Origin: Bacteroidaceae bacterium
Lineage (GTDB): Bacteria; Bacteroidota; Bacteroidia; Bacteroidales; Bacteroidaceae
NCBI GenBank assembly: GCA_017961965.1
Contig: JAGCWG010000253.1
Location: forward strand, 1 to 13,912
Direction: 5' to 3'
DNA: 13,912 nucleotides
The notes beneath the pieces were generated by a model that saw nothing but the letters and a program-made list of their open reading frames with translations, was not told the origin of the DNA and ran no database searches. Shown one piece after another: positions 1-7,528 of the stretch (its first letter is position 1; every line of letters begins with the position of its first letter). Position numbers and translations under genes: made by a program.

Positions 1-144
1 TAAGGCAATAAAGGCAACAGGCCAAAGAAGATTTGAAAACAGATTCAATCCATTATAAATCTTCATATTCGATGGGAGTTTTCTAAGCATAAGAAATGCC
101 ATAAGCCATACTAATAGATAATAGAATAAGATTATTATTTGCAT
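1..144 (-). CDS. N-terminus of an unidentified membrane protein (cut by window edge)
   Basis: Reading leftward from the ATG at 144-142 gives 48 codons without a stop up to the window edge, so the gene continues outside. The peptide begins MQIIILFYYLLVWLMAFLML, a strongly hydrophobic stretch fit for a first membrane helix or uncleaved signal anchor. A basic turn (R-K-L-P) follows, and a second hydrophobic stretch (LFSNLLWPVAFIAL) starts near residue 35. The in-frame codons upstream reach a stop (TAA at 159-157) with no other ATG, which fixes the start. The leader is A-rich without a Shine-Dalgarno sequence, as usual in Bacteroidota. The product is not recognisable from 48 residues; a small integral membrane protein is all that can be said. 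It lies downstream of manC on the same strand but behind that gene's terminator, so it is probably transcribed separately. Confidence 0.5.
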   Translation of the reverse strand, partial: MQIIILFYYLLVWLMAFLMLRKLPSNMKIYNGLNLFSNLLWPVAFIAL

Positions 145-259
145 CTTGGTATTTGTTTAGTTTTTCATTTGCCTCGTGCATTTAATGTTTATGCTTGCAT
201 TAAAAAAGTCAAGGAGCAAAGCAAAAAGCTTTCATGACAAAATTCAATAATCAAGAAAA

Positions 260-290
260 AGTCGTTCGGAACATAATTGTCCGAACGACT
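260..290 (-). terminator. Intrinsic terminator after manC
   Basis: A perfect 11-bp stem (AGTCGTTCGGA at 260-270 pairing with TCCGAACGACT at 280-290) closes a 9-nt loop. Read on the minus strand, the stem is followed by TTTTCTTG, a short U-rich tract. It begins about 40 nt past the manC stop codon and fits a rho-independent terminator for that gene. Confidence 0.85.
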
Positions 291-297
291 CTATTTA

Positions 298-325
298 TCA
301 ATTATCAATTGTCAATTATCAATTA
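298..325. repeat. Heptamer tandem array (TCAATTA/G x4)
   Basis: Four back-to-back 7-bp units run from 298 to 325: TCAATTA, TCAATTG, TCAATTA, TCAATTA. The array sits between the manC stop codon and its terminator hairpin. Other gaps in this window carry different words with the same 7-bp period. Function unknown. Confidence 0.85.
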
Positions 326-330
326 ATATC

Positions 331-1395
331 CTATTCTGCGGAGAATTCCTTTATTCTCTGTTCTTCTGAAAGCTTACAGATAAGGAGTGTGTTGTCCTTC
401 TCTGCCACAATGTAATCCTCGAGACCTTGGATGATTACACGGCGCTCCTCTGTTGTGTGAACAACACAGTTCTTTGACTCATAGAAACGGATGTCTTGTC
501 CAATAGCATTATTGCCATTTGCATCCTTTTCAGCAATAGTATGAAGTGAGCCCCATGTACCCACATCACTCCAACCGAAGTCCGCAGGGAATACGAAAAT
601 TTCATCAGCCTTTTCCATTACGGCATAGTCAATGGAGATATTCTCACACTTAGGAAACTCTACATTGATTGTCTCCTGCTCCTTGTCTGTACCATACACA
701 GGAAGCATATTCTCAAAGATGGCAGACAACTCTGGCTGATAAACGCGGAGAGCATTCACGATAGTATTGACACTCCATACGAAGATACCAGAGTTCCAGT
801 AGAACTCTTTCCTCTTAACATACTCAGTGGCAGTTGCGATGTCAGGCTTCTCACGGAAAGAATCAACACGGTATATTTCTTTGTTTACGAGTGATGGGCT
901 CTGAAGGTCTGCTTGTATATAGCCGTAACCTGTTTCAGGACGTGTTGGGTGCATACCAAGTGTCACGATGGCATCTGTCTCTGAAGAGAACTTGAGGGCA
1001 GAATTGATGACACGCTGAAACTCCACAACATCTGTAACGAGGTGGTCACTTGGCGTTATGACGAGATTAGCGTTAGGATTCTTTGCCATTATTCTCCAAC
1101 TGACGTATGCAATGCAAGGAGCTGTGTTGCGACGACATGGTTCAAGAAGGATATTACCAACAGGAATCTCTGGCAACTGTGCCTTGACAAGGTCTGCATA
1201 CTTCTCACTTGTCACCACCCACACATTGTCTGGCTCAACCACTCCCTTGAAACGGTCGAATGTCATTTGGAGGAATGTACGTCCAGTACCAAAAACATCG
1301 ATAAACTGCTTTGGACACTCAGGTGTACTCATAGGCCAGAAACGGCTTCCTACACCGCCCGCCATAATAACGAGGTTATTATTTGCCTTACTCAT
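331..1395 (-). CDS. manC: Mannose-1-phosphate guanylyltransferase
   Basis: This enzyme makes GDP-mannose from mannose 1-phosphate and GTP in the cytoplasm, supplying mannose and (via GDP-fucose) fucose for surface polysaccharides and glycoproteins. The 354-residue product has the nucleotidyltransferase signature MAGGVGSRFWP at residues 11-21 with the PKQF lysine at 29, EPCRRNTAP at 85-93, TPSDH at 114-118, FREKPD at 180-185, WNSGIFVW at 200-207 and GWSDVGTWG at 274-282. The length fits the monofunctional type, without the C-terminal cupin phosphomannose isomerase domain of longer ManC/AlgA proteins. The ATG at 1395 gives the full N-terminal motif, and a TATATTTG -7 element lies about 33 nt upstream. 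It is transcribed divergently from the sugar kinase gene and ends at a strong terminator. Identification is firm; the symbol follows common usage. Confidence 0.95.
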   Translation of the reverse strand: MSKANNNLVIMAGGVGSRFWPMSTPECPKQFIDVFGTGRTFLQMTFDRFKGVVEPDNVWVVTSEKYADLVKAQLPEIPVGNILLEPCRRNTAPCIAYVSWRIMAKNPNANLVITPSDHLVTDVVEFQRVINSALKFSSETDAIVTLGMHPTRPETGYGYIQADLQSPSLVNKEIYRVDSFREKPDIATATEYVKRKEFYWNSGIFVWSVNTIVNALRVYQPELSAIFENMLPVYGTDKEQETINVEFPKCENISIDYAVMEKADEIFVFPADFGWSDVGTWGSLHTIAEKDANGNNAIGQDIRFYESKNCVVHTTEERRVIIQGLEDYIVAEKDNTLLICKLSEEQRIKEFSAE

Positions 1396-1427
1396 AAACT
1401 AAATACTGCTTTTTACTTATTTGCATG

Positions 1428-1435
1428 CAAATATA
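1428..1435 (-). promoter_or_regulatory. Candidate promoter -7 element for manC
   Basis: Read on the minus strand the site is TATATTTG, a full match to the Bacteroidota -7 word TAnnTTTG. It would start a transcript with a leader of roughly 25 nt before the manC ATG. No TTTG is seen at the expected -33 spacing, so support is from the -7 box and position only. Confidence 0.5.
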
Positions 1436-1512
1436 ATGACTTTTTTCATAAACTTGTTGCGGAGCTCCCACTTTTTTAGGCAAACGATATAAAGAAAGAG
1501 AACAAAAATAAC

Positions 1513-1520
1513 TAATTTTG
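1513..1520 (+). promoter_or_regulatory. Candidate promoter -7 element for the sugar kinase gene
   Basis: TAATTTTG matches the Bacteroidota -7 consensus TAnnTTTG and lies 18 nt before the kinase ATG, which would leave a very short leader. No good TTTG -33 box is seen about 20 bp upstream. The same word recurs in front of nhaD and the debranching enzyme gene. Confidence 0.5.
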
Positions 1521-1538
1521 CATTATAATACTTAAGAA

Positions 1539-2381
1539 ATGACAATCATAGCAGATAGCGGTTCCACAAAGACCGCATGGTACATACAAAATGGCGATTC
1601 ATACAAGTACGTGAACACGCAAGGCATCAATCCTTTTCAGATGTCTGGCAAGAAGATTATGGACGTGCTATATGACGAATTAGTGCACGAGTTGCCAGAC
1701 ACCCACGATGTGAAGGAGGTGTTCTTTTATGGTGCTGGTTGCACACCAGAGAAATGTCCGACGGTACAGAGTGCCATCCGTAGTGTAATCCCAGAAGCAA
1801 AGATATTCGTAGGCAGCGACATGCTCGGTGCTGCACGTGCCTTATGTGGCAACAACAGCGGAATAGTTGCCATCCTTGGTACTGGCGCTAACTCATGCTA
1901 CTACAACGGCAAGGAGATAACGATGAATGTTTCCCCTCTTGGCTTCATACTCGGTGACGAAGGTAGTGGAGCATACATAGGTAAACGTCTTGTGGGCGAC
2001 TGTCTCAAGGGACAGTTAACAGACAAGGTGAAGAAGCTCTTTCTGAGTGAGACGCACGAGACAAGTGCCACTATTATACAAAAGGTGTATCGCGAACCTC
2101 TTCCTAACCGTTTCCTTGCAAGCCTCTCCCCTTTCTGCGCACGCCACAGGGAGGAGCAATGTATTCATGACCTCTTGATTGACTGTTTCCAACAGTTCTT
2201 CATTCGCAACATCTACGCCTATACCGATGTCAACCCATCTGAGCGAACCGTCAATTTCGTTGGAAGCATTGCCCATTTCTACAGGCAGGAACTTACCGAA
2301 GCTGCCAATGCTCTCGGTTATCAAATCGGGAAGGTAATCCGTACTCCTCTTGACGGACTGGTGGAACACCATACGAAATAA
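1539..2381 (+). CDS. BadF/BadG/BcrA/BcrD-family sugar kinase (N-acetylglucosamine-kinase-like)
   Basis: The protein belongs to the ASKHA fold of ATPases and kinases. Visible motifs are the phosphate-1 loop ADSGSTKTAW at residues 5-14, a likely catalytic aspartate in GSDMLGAARAL (D94), the phosphate-2 loop LGTGANS at 113-119, and the PLGFILGDEGSGAYIGKRL block at 133-151 that is typical of the GlcNAc-kinase-like branch. The C-terminal NFVGSIAHFY (239-248) fits the adenosine-binding part. At 280 residues the length suits Bacteroidota members of this branch, which are annotated as ATPases or N-acetylglucosamine kinases. Phosphorylation of GlcNAc, MurNAc or glucosamine is the likely activity, but the sugar cannot be read from the sequence. 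The gene stands alone on the plus strand, divergent from manC and convergent with the glycogen operon. The 2-hydroxyacyl-CoA dehydratase activators share the fold, but they carry a Cys cluster that I do not see here. Confidence 0.82.
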   Translation: MTIIADSGSTKTAWYIQNGDSYKYVNTQGINPFQMSGKKIMDVLYDELVHELPDTHDVKEVFFYGAGCTPEKCPTVQSAIRSVIPEAKIFVGSDMLGAARALCGNNSGIVAILGTGANSCYYNGKEITMNVSPLGFILGDEGSGAYIGKRLVGDCLKGQLTDKVKKLFLSETHETSATIIQKVYREPLPNRFLASLSPFCARHREEQCIHDLLIDCFQQFFIRNIYAYTDVNPSERTVNFVGSIAHFYRQELTEAANALGYQIGKVIRTPLDGLVEHHTK

Positions 2382-2494
2382 TCAAGCCATATTTTATAAA
2401 AGCACAGGTTCATGCAATCAGTCGGTCACCGTTGGCTATCCAATGGACAGCAATCAGCCACCATACGACAACAAACATACAGTCATAACACAAA

Positions 2495-2532
2495 AGGTGT
2501 GTCATATGTCTTTACCGACTGATGACACACCT
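2495..2532 (-). terminator. Terminator of the glycogen operon, possibly bidirectional
   Basis: A perfect 11-bp stem (AGGTGTGTCAT at 2495-2505 with ATGACACACCT at 2522-2532) encloses a 16-nt loop that can form a further GTC/GAC pairing. On the minus strand it is followed by TTTTGTGTT and lies 22 nt past the GH57 stop. On the plus strand it is followed by CTCTTTATCT and could also stop transcripts from the convergent kinase gene. Confidence 0.78.
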
Positions 2533-2554
2533 CTTTATCTATTACAAAAACCAA

Positions 2555-4000
2555 TTATTTCTTTGTAAACTTCTTGACTGGTGCTTTCTTTGCTGGAGCT
2601 GCAGCCTTTGCTTCTGTATTCTTGGCTGGTTTCTTTGCAGTAGGCTTCTTTGCTGGTGCTTTCTCCTTTGCAGCACTTACACTCTTTGGCTTAGCCTCCT
2701 CAACAGGATTGTATTTGGCAAGAAGCTTCTGGAGACGTGCAATCTCCTTGTCCTTTGCAGCAATCTCGTCACCTTGGTTTTGGATAGTGGTAATGAGTGA
2801 GTTAATCTCCTCGTTCTCTGCTCCACCATAAAGATTGTTAACACGCGTTGTGAAGTCACCAAGTATGTTCATATAATTAGTGAACGCATCGTAAGGACCA
2901 TCATAGATACCACGATTAAAGTTGCAATAGCCAGCCTTTGTACACATGAAGCGGAAGTTGTTGGACGCTTGGAGATAATCCCAATCCTGCTTGATGCGTC
3001 GGTCATTACATATCATTACTCGCTCAGAAACAGAGTACAACTTATTGAATGCTTCACGCTGGAGATGATTACCGAGCCAACATGATGTATCGCGTTCTTC
3101 GTCAACCCAAGATATGCTGTAAGGTACTTCGAGAGGACCTACGCCCTTCTCTGCACACAACTCAGATGGAGTGGCAAAGCCCACGCCACGTTCCTTGGCA
3201 AGTACTGGGAGAGCCTTAAAAAACTCAAGAATATTACTTGAGAGTGGCTGGAAGATGCCAAGTGCACTAAGTTCCATGAAAATATTAATGACATCCTCAC
3301 CTTCTGGAAGTCCGGAGATCCAATCCATGTAGCGGTCTGCAAAGAGTGGGTACTCTGACCAACTGGAGTCGTTGAAACGAAGTGATATGTCGTCTGACAA
3401 CTTATAGTCACGAAGCAGGAGCTTGAGGCGTGGGTCTGACGCACACTGATAGACAAAATGTGGTGACTTCCAACCGAGCACGTGCTTTGCGCCTTCAGTA
3501 AGCATTCCCTTGAAGCCCATCTCTGCCACGCGCTCACCTATCTCATCTGAATAGATAAGGGATGAGTTGCGGAACACCTTTGGTGTCTGACCAAACAATT
3601 CCTTAATCTTGTCACGCATTCTGAGCACCTCAGAGCGGAAACTCTTATCATTGTCAGCGGCAAGTGAGCCGAGGCCATGTGAGTATGGCTCGCAAAGGAA
3701 CTCAACTTTACCAGTGGCGTTAAGTTCGTTGAGAAGGTCGATGACCTGTGGTGCATGAAACTCCAGCTGCTCAAGTCCTACTCCTGACAGAGAGAGAGCG
3801 ACCTTGAAATTATCATTCTGCTTGGCCATCTCAATGAGAGTCTGGAGTGCAGGCACATAGCTGCGTTCAGCAATGTCATTTATTGAACGTTCGTTCTCGT
3901 AATCATCAAAGTAGTAATGGTCACGTCCTATATCGAAGAAGCGATAACGCTTAAGATGTATTATCTGGTGTATTTCAAAATACAGACAAATCTTTTTCAT
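2555..4000 (-). CDS. GH57 alpha-amylase-like protein with coiled coil and Lys/Ala/Pro-rich tail
   Basis: The 481-residue product starts MKKICLYFEIHQIIHLKRYR, with GH57 motif 1 (EIHQ). LSGVGLEQL at 71-79 fits motif 2. EFLCEPYSHGL at 100-110 fits motif 3, with E104 as the probable nucleophile. RDYKLSDDISLRF at 197-209 fits motif 4, with D203 or D204 as the probable acid/base. The fifth region, NIFMELSALGIFQP at 239-252, departs strongly from the amylase pattern I remember (F-M-D-Y-E-T-F-G-E-H). Residues about 396-428 look like a short coiled coil, and the last 45 residues are almost only K, A and P, like a histone H1 tail. The ATG at 4000 is chosen because motif 1 begins right after it; a longer reading from 4072 would reach to within 30 nt of the upstream stop and adds nothing recognisable. 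It is the last gene of a three-gene operon, 41 nt after the GT4 gene. Family assignment is firm. Activity is uncertain, since GH57 amylase-like homologues with incomplete motifs are known from this phylum. Confidence 0.88.
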   Translation of the reverse strand: MKKICLYFEIHQIIHLKRYRFFDIGRDHYYFDDYENERSINDIAERSYVPALQTLIEMAKQNDNFKVALSLSGVGLEQLEFHAPQVIDLLNELNATGKVEFLCEPYSHGLGSLAADNDKSFRSEVLRMRDKIKELFGQTPKVFRNSSLIYSDEIGERVAEMGFKGMLTEGAKHVLGWKSPHFVYQCASDPRLKLLLRDYKLSDDISLRFNDSSWSEYPLFADRYMDWISGLPEGEDVINIFMELSALGIFQPLSSNILEFFKALPVLAKERGVGFATPSELCAEKGVGPLEVPYSISWVDEERDTSCWLGNHLQREAFNKLYSVSERVMICNDRRIKQDWDYLQASNNFRFMCTKAGYCNFNRGIYDGPYDAFTNYMNILGDFTTRVNNLYGGAENEEINSLITTIQNQGDEIAAKDKEIARLQKLLAKYNPVEEAKPKSVSAAKEKAPAKKPTAKKPAKNTEAKAAAPAKKAPVKKFTKK

Positions 4001-4041
4001 GATTATTTGTTTTTTAAGTTTGCAACTTGATGCCAATTTCT

Positions 4042-5316
4042 TTAATGTATAAATCCTCCGTTGTAGATACACTGGTCATACAACTTGCGGATTCTGTGAC
4101 CAACCTTCTCCCATGTAATCTCGTTGACTTCCTTCAAGCCCTCTTCCTGAAGGTACCTGAACAGTCCGTCATTGGTACACAGCGAGTAAATGGCGTCTGC
4201 CATTGCATAGATGTCCCAGTAGTCAACCTTGATGACCTTGTCGAGTATCTCACCACATCCTGACTGCTTGGAGATGATACAAGGCGTTCCGCATTGCATT
4301 GCCTCAAGAGGTGCAATGCCGAAAGGCTCTGAGACAGAAGGCATGACAAACACATCAGAATCTTTGTAACATTCGTACACTTGTTTGCCTCGTTGGAAAC
4401 CAGGGAAGTGGAAACGGTCCGCGATGCCCTTTGATGCTGCAAGGTCAACCATGGCCTCATACATGTCACCTGAACCAGCGAAGCAGAAGCGGACATTCTT
4501 GGTACGCTTGAGTACGAGGTCGGCAGCCTCAACGAAATACTCAGGTCCTTTCTGCATGGTAATACGACCGAGGAAAGTAACGACTTTTTCCTTGCCATGG
4601 TCCTTGCGAGGGATGTCAAGATACTCCTGTGGAAGTGGATACACCGCATTATGTATAGCGAAGCACTTGCGTGGATCCTGATGATATTCGTTGATTACGG
4701 TACGGCGTGTAAGCTCTGACACACACATGATGCAGTCGGCATGGTCCATACCGTTCTTCTCTATTGAATAGACCGTAGGATTGACCTTACCACGTGAACG
4801 GTCGAAGTCTGTTGCATGAACATGAATGCAAAGTGGCTTGCCACTCACCATCTTGGCATGTACACCAGCTGGGTATGTGAGCCAGTCGTGTGCATGGATG
4901 ATGTCAAACTGCTCTGAACGTGCAAGCACGCCTGCTATGATTGAGAAATTGTTTATCTCTTCATGTAGGTTGCCAGGATAACCTCCTGCAAACTGGAGGC
5001 AACCGAGGTCGTCAACACCCATGTAATTGAAGTCTGCATAGATGTGGTCGCGGAAGCGATAATAGTCCTCGGCAGTATGTCCGATGATACGGTCCTTGAT
5101 ATTGTCGTACTGAACGTCGCGCCATGCTACTGGCACTTGACTCATATTGATAATCTTCAGGAACTTTTCCTCTTCTCCTGTAGGTCTTGGGAGGCAGAAT
5201 GTAATCTCAGCATCAGGTTGTCCCTCTACCATTCCCTTGGTGATACCATAGGAAGCAACAGCGAGACCTCCGTAAATCTTAGGTGGAAACTCCCATCCAA
5301 ACATTAATACTTTCAT
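4042..5316 (-). CDS. GT4-family glycosyltransferase, glycogen-synthase-like
   Basis: This is a GT-B fold transferase of 424 residues, probably adding glucose from a nucleotide sugar to an alpha-glucan. The N-terminal acceptor-side loop is KIYGGLAVASYG at residues 13-24, preceded by MFGWEFPP. IIHAHDW at 139-145 is the usual HxHDW motif. The donor side shows FLGRITMQKGPEYFVEA at 248-264 (R251 and K256 expected to contact the diphosphate), FAGSGDM at 279-285, and the E-x7-E pair in SEPFGIAPLE (E330 and E338). The start at 5316 is preferred over an in-frame start at 5352: a perfect Shine-Dalgarno sequence sits 7 nt before 5316, and the motif-bearing N-terminus begins there. It lies 13 nt after the debranching enzyme stop and 41 nt before the GH57 gene. 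The context indicates glycogen synthesis or remodelling; donor (ADP- or UDP-glucose) is not readable. Confidence 0.9.
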   Translation of the reverse strand: MKVLMFGWEFPPKIYGGLAVASYGITKGMVEGQPDAEITFCLPRPTGEEEKFLKIINMSQVPVAWRDVQYDNIKDRIIGHTAEDYYRFRDHIYADFNYMGVDDLGCLQFAGGYPGNLHEEINNFSIIAGVLARSEQFDIIHAHDWLTYPAGVHAKMVSGKPLCIHVHATDFDRSRGKVNPTVYSIEKNGMDHADCIMCVSELTRRTVINEYHQDPRKCFAIHNAVYPLPQEYLDIPRKDHGKEKVVTFLGRITMQKGPEYFVEAADLVLKRTKNVRFCFAGSGDMYEAMVDLAASKGIADRFHFPGFQRGKQVYECYKDSDVFVMPSVSEPFGIAPLEAMQCGTPCIISKQSGCGEILDKVIKVDYWDIYAMADAIYSLCTNDGLFRYLQEEGLKEVNEITWEKVGHRIRKLYDQCIYNGGFIH

Positions 5317-5321
5317 ATATA

Positions 5322-5330
5322 CACCTCCTT
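5322..5330 (-). promoter_or_regulatory. Perfect Shine-Dalgarno sequence of the GT4 gene
   Basis: Read on the minus strand, AAGGAGGTG complements the 16S rRNA anti-SD tail over nine bases, and its AGGAGG core is 7 nt from the ATG at 5316. Its first base is the last base of the debranching enzyme stop codon TAA, so terminating ribosomes would sit on it. No other start in the window has an SD this strong; pfkA has only a weak AAGGA. Confidence 0.9.
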
Positions 5331-7273
5331 TAATAGTTATAGTACTTGGCAAGAACCTTGTTCACTCTTAGTACCGCAGCCACATTCATTGCGAACGATA
5401 TTGCACCGCGTCCATGGAACGGAGGATTACCGTCGAAGAGTTCTGGGATCGAACCAATGCCATGATAGAACATTTCTTCCTCAAGACCTACGAACTGACG
5501 GTCAACCCATGAAAGTCCGCTGTGCTTATAGACCTTGAGGCACGTCTCAAGATAGAATCCTGAGAGCCATGGCCACACGGTGCCTTGATGATAGGCAGAG
5601 TCACGCTGCACCTGTCCCCCTTCGTATATTGGATTGTAACCACCAGACTTTGGAGAAAGTGAACGTATGCCCTTTGGCGTAAGCAACTCCTTGGTACAGA
5701 TGTCAAAAATCTTCTTCCTCTCAGCCGTAGTCAACGGTGAGTACTCAAGCGATGAAGCGATAAGCATGTTAGGGCGTACACTCCATGAAATATATTCACC
5801 ATCAATGTAGTCAAGCAGATAACCATGCTGGTTAAGGAATGTCTCCTTAAACGAACGACCTGTCTTTTCTGCAAGTTCTGAATAAGAGGAAGCTTCAGCA
5901 AAGCGTCCCTTCGAGTTGAGCATCTCAGCGTTGAACATGAGCGCGTTGTACCACAGAGCATTAAACTCTATAATATAGCCTGAGCGCGGTACTACGGGAT
6001 TACCATTCACCTCTGAGTTCATCCATGTTATTGCATGCTCACGGCCATCGGCATAAAGTAAGCCGTTGTCGTGGAGTGAAAGCTCTGGGTGCTTGTCATC
6101 CTTGATGAAACCAACGATGAGGTTCACAAGCTCACCGTATTTCTTTGTTGCTTCCTCAAAAGACACAAGACGCGCATACTGCTGTATGCACCATGTTGCC
6201 CATAGAAGGATGTCCGGTTTATCAAACTCGTATATGTTCACGGATATAGGATTGCCGTTGATGAAGTCGCGAATTGCCTTCTCTGCAGTCTTCATTGCCT
6301 TCTCATAGTAGTCCACTTCATCAACTGCAAGAGTAAGACCAGGGAGTGATACGAACATGTCACGTGCACGACACTTGAACCAAGGATATCCTGCAATGAT
6401 GTATGTCTCACCGTCCTTTTCGTAGTGGAACTGGTGAGCGGCAGAAGTGAGACAAGTGTGGAAATCCTTGCGTGGAACGTGTACGTCATACTCATGATTA
6501 AATATTTTCAGAAGTTCCTTTGGCTTGAGTTCACTCACGCCTGCAGCAAAGACAACACTCTCGCCCTTCTTGATTTCAAACTCAAAGTAGCCAGGAACAT
6601 AGAGGTCCTCTGCATATTCATAGCCGAGTTCCTGCTCCTTGTAGTATTCAATGCCATGATACCAGTTTGGCTCAAAGACATAATCCGTCTTTTTGTTCAA
6701 CTGCATAAACAACTCTGGATAACCAGAATACATTCTTGTCTTGATACCGCAGTCTATCTCTTGATAGTCACGACTTGCAGTCGAGTTCTCATGCGTACAT
6801 TCCTTCACGCTACGGAAAGCGAGAAACGGACGCAGACGGAGTGTTGTCACAGAGTGTGCATCGAGAAGTGTATAACGAATGAGAATTCTGTTTTCTTTAT
6901 GTTGGAAAACTCTCTCCTTCTTAAGAATGACACCGCCTACACGGTAGATTGTTGTTGGAAGTCTGTCCCAAGTCCATTCACGTATGTATTTATGCCCATT
7001 TGGACTGTACACATCACCTGAATATTTGTGTAAGCCCAGATTAAACTGTGCCCCGTGCTGGATAACCGTCTCGTCAAGTGAAGATAATAATACATGGTTA
7101 TCATCATCAATCTCTGGCACAGGCACAACCAACAAACCGTGATATTTACGCGTATTGCAGTCAACAACGGTTGAGCATGAATACGCACCAGACTTATTTG
7201 TACGGAGAATCTCCTTAGGAAGAGACTCCTGAAGGTTCACCATCTGGTTTTTATCAAATCGTAAATAACTCAT
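5330..7273 (-). CDS. Glycogen debranching enzyme (GH133-type amylo-alpha-1,6-glucosidase)
   Basis: The 647-residue protein has the two-part layout of bacterial/archaeal debranching enzymes. The N-terminal domain (about 1-280) includes LRTNKSGAYSCSTVVDCNTRKYHGLLVV near residues 23-50. The C-terminal (alpha/alpha)6 domain shows AGYPWFKCRARDMFVSLPGL at 294-312, ITWMNS at 415-420, EFNALWYNAL at 436-445, RDSAYHQGTVWPWLSG at 557-572 and IPELFDGNPP at 609-618. It should remove alpha-1,6-linked glucose at glycogen branch points. Two usual motifs are altered: WGRD reads RARD (the aspartate, D305, is kept), and the WMD motif reads WMN at 417-419, where the aspartate corresponds, as I recall, to the general acid. 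It is the first gene of the operon with the GT4 and GH57 genes, and is divergent from the Crp/Fnr-type regulator. No signal peptide is visible, so it acts in the cytoplasm. Confidence 0.92.
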   Translation of the reverse strand: MSYLRFDKNQMVNLQESLPKEILRTNKSGAYSCSTVVDCNTRKYHGLLVVPVPEIDDDNHVLLSSLDETVIQHGAQFNLGLHKYSGDVYSPNGHKYIREWTWDRLPTTIYRVGGVILKKERVFQHKENRILIRYTLLDAHSVTTLRLRPFLAFRSVKECTHENSTASRDYQEIDCGIKTRMYSGYPELFMQLNKKTDYVFEPNWYHGIEYYKEQELGYEYAEDLYVPGYFEFEIKKGESVVFAAGVSELKPKELLKIFNHEYDVHVPRKDFHTCLTSAAHQFHYEKDGETYIIAGYPWFKCRARDMFVSLPGLTLAVDEVDYYEKAMKTAEKAIRDFINGNPISVNIYEFDKPDILLWATWCIQQYARLVSFEEATKKYGELVNLIVGFIKDDKHPELSLHDNGLLYADGREHAITWMNSEVNGNPVVPRSGYIIEFNALWYNALMFNAEMLNSKGRFAEASSYSELAEKTGRSFKETFLNQHGYLLDYIDGEYISWSVRPNMLIASSLEYSPLTTAERKKIFDICTKELLTPKGIRSLSPKSGGYNPIYEGGQVQRDSAYHQGTVWPWLSGFYLETCLKVYKHSGLSWVDRQFVGLEEEMFYHGIGSIPELFDGNPPFHGRGAISFAMNVAAVLRVNKVLAKYYNY

Positions 7274-7408
7274 AGTTGTATTTTAAGGTATTATTTATTC
7301 AGTCTAAGAGGTTAACAGATGAGTTTTCAACCCCGTTTTAACCCCATAAGAAACTTGAATGTTGTTACCGTAGATTTATTTTGATACTTCGTCATTTATT
7401 TTCGTTTT

Positions 7409-7440
7409 CAAAATTAGAGATTATTTTTAACTCAACCAAC
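7409..7440 (-). promoter_or_regulatory. Candidate promoter of the glycogen operon
   Basis: On the minus strand TAATTTTG (7416-7409) matches the -7 word. GTTG (7440-7437) lies 20 bp upstream as an imperfect -33 box, while a full TTTG (7444-7441) would need a 24-bp spacer. The leader to the ATG at 7273 would be about 130 nt, leaving room for leader regulation, though I see no strong structure in it. Confidence 0.4.
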
Positions 7441-7488
7441 CAAACAAGCGTTTTTTTTCAAAAAAAAGCAATGAAACGGTGATGCTTC

Positions 7489-7521
7489 GCCAAAAATATG
7501 TTATAAAACATCATTTTTGGC
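7489..7521. promoter_or_regulatory. 33-bp inverted repeat between divergent genes, candidate operator
   Basis: GCCAAAAATATGTT (7489-7502) pairs with AACAT-C-ATTTTTGGC (7507-7521) around an ATAA centre, giving 14 pairs with one bulged C. It ends 7 bp before the -33 box of the regulator promoter. No gene ends here on either strand, so a terminator is unlikely. A binding site for the adjacent Crp/Fnr-type protein is the simplest reading, but this is inferred from position only. Confidence 0.55.
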
Positions 7522-7528
7522 TTTTTCC

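Noticed and set aside
1042..1479. 145-codon plus-strand open frame overlapping the manC start and promoter
   Set aside because: Antisense to the conserved N-terminal half of manC; it has no recognisable motif and would span the divergent promoter region.
2574..2831. Plus-strand frame rich in A, F and G that looks like a small membrane protein
   Set aside because: It is the antisense of the Lys/Ala/Pro-rich tail of the GH57 gene; AAG/GCT-rich coding gives CTT/AGC on the other strand and hence a false hydrophobic frame.
4001..4072. Upstream start of the GH57 gene adding 24 residues
   Set aside because: The extra residues are basic and unlike any GH57 N-terminus, while motif 1 begins right after the ATG at 4000.
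5317..5352. Upstream start of the GT4 gene overlapping the debranching enzyme gene
   Set aside because: It would translate through the perfect Shine-Dalgarno sequence; the ATG at 5316 has ideal spacing and starts the conserved fold.
6425..7021. 198-codon plus-strand open frame
   Set aside because: It lies wholly inside the debranching enzyme gene in antisense, has no family motif, no promoter and no reading-frame composition of its own.
7489..7521. Terminator between regulator and glycogen operon
   Set aside because: Both neighbouring genes start, not end, at this gap.
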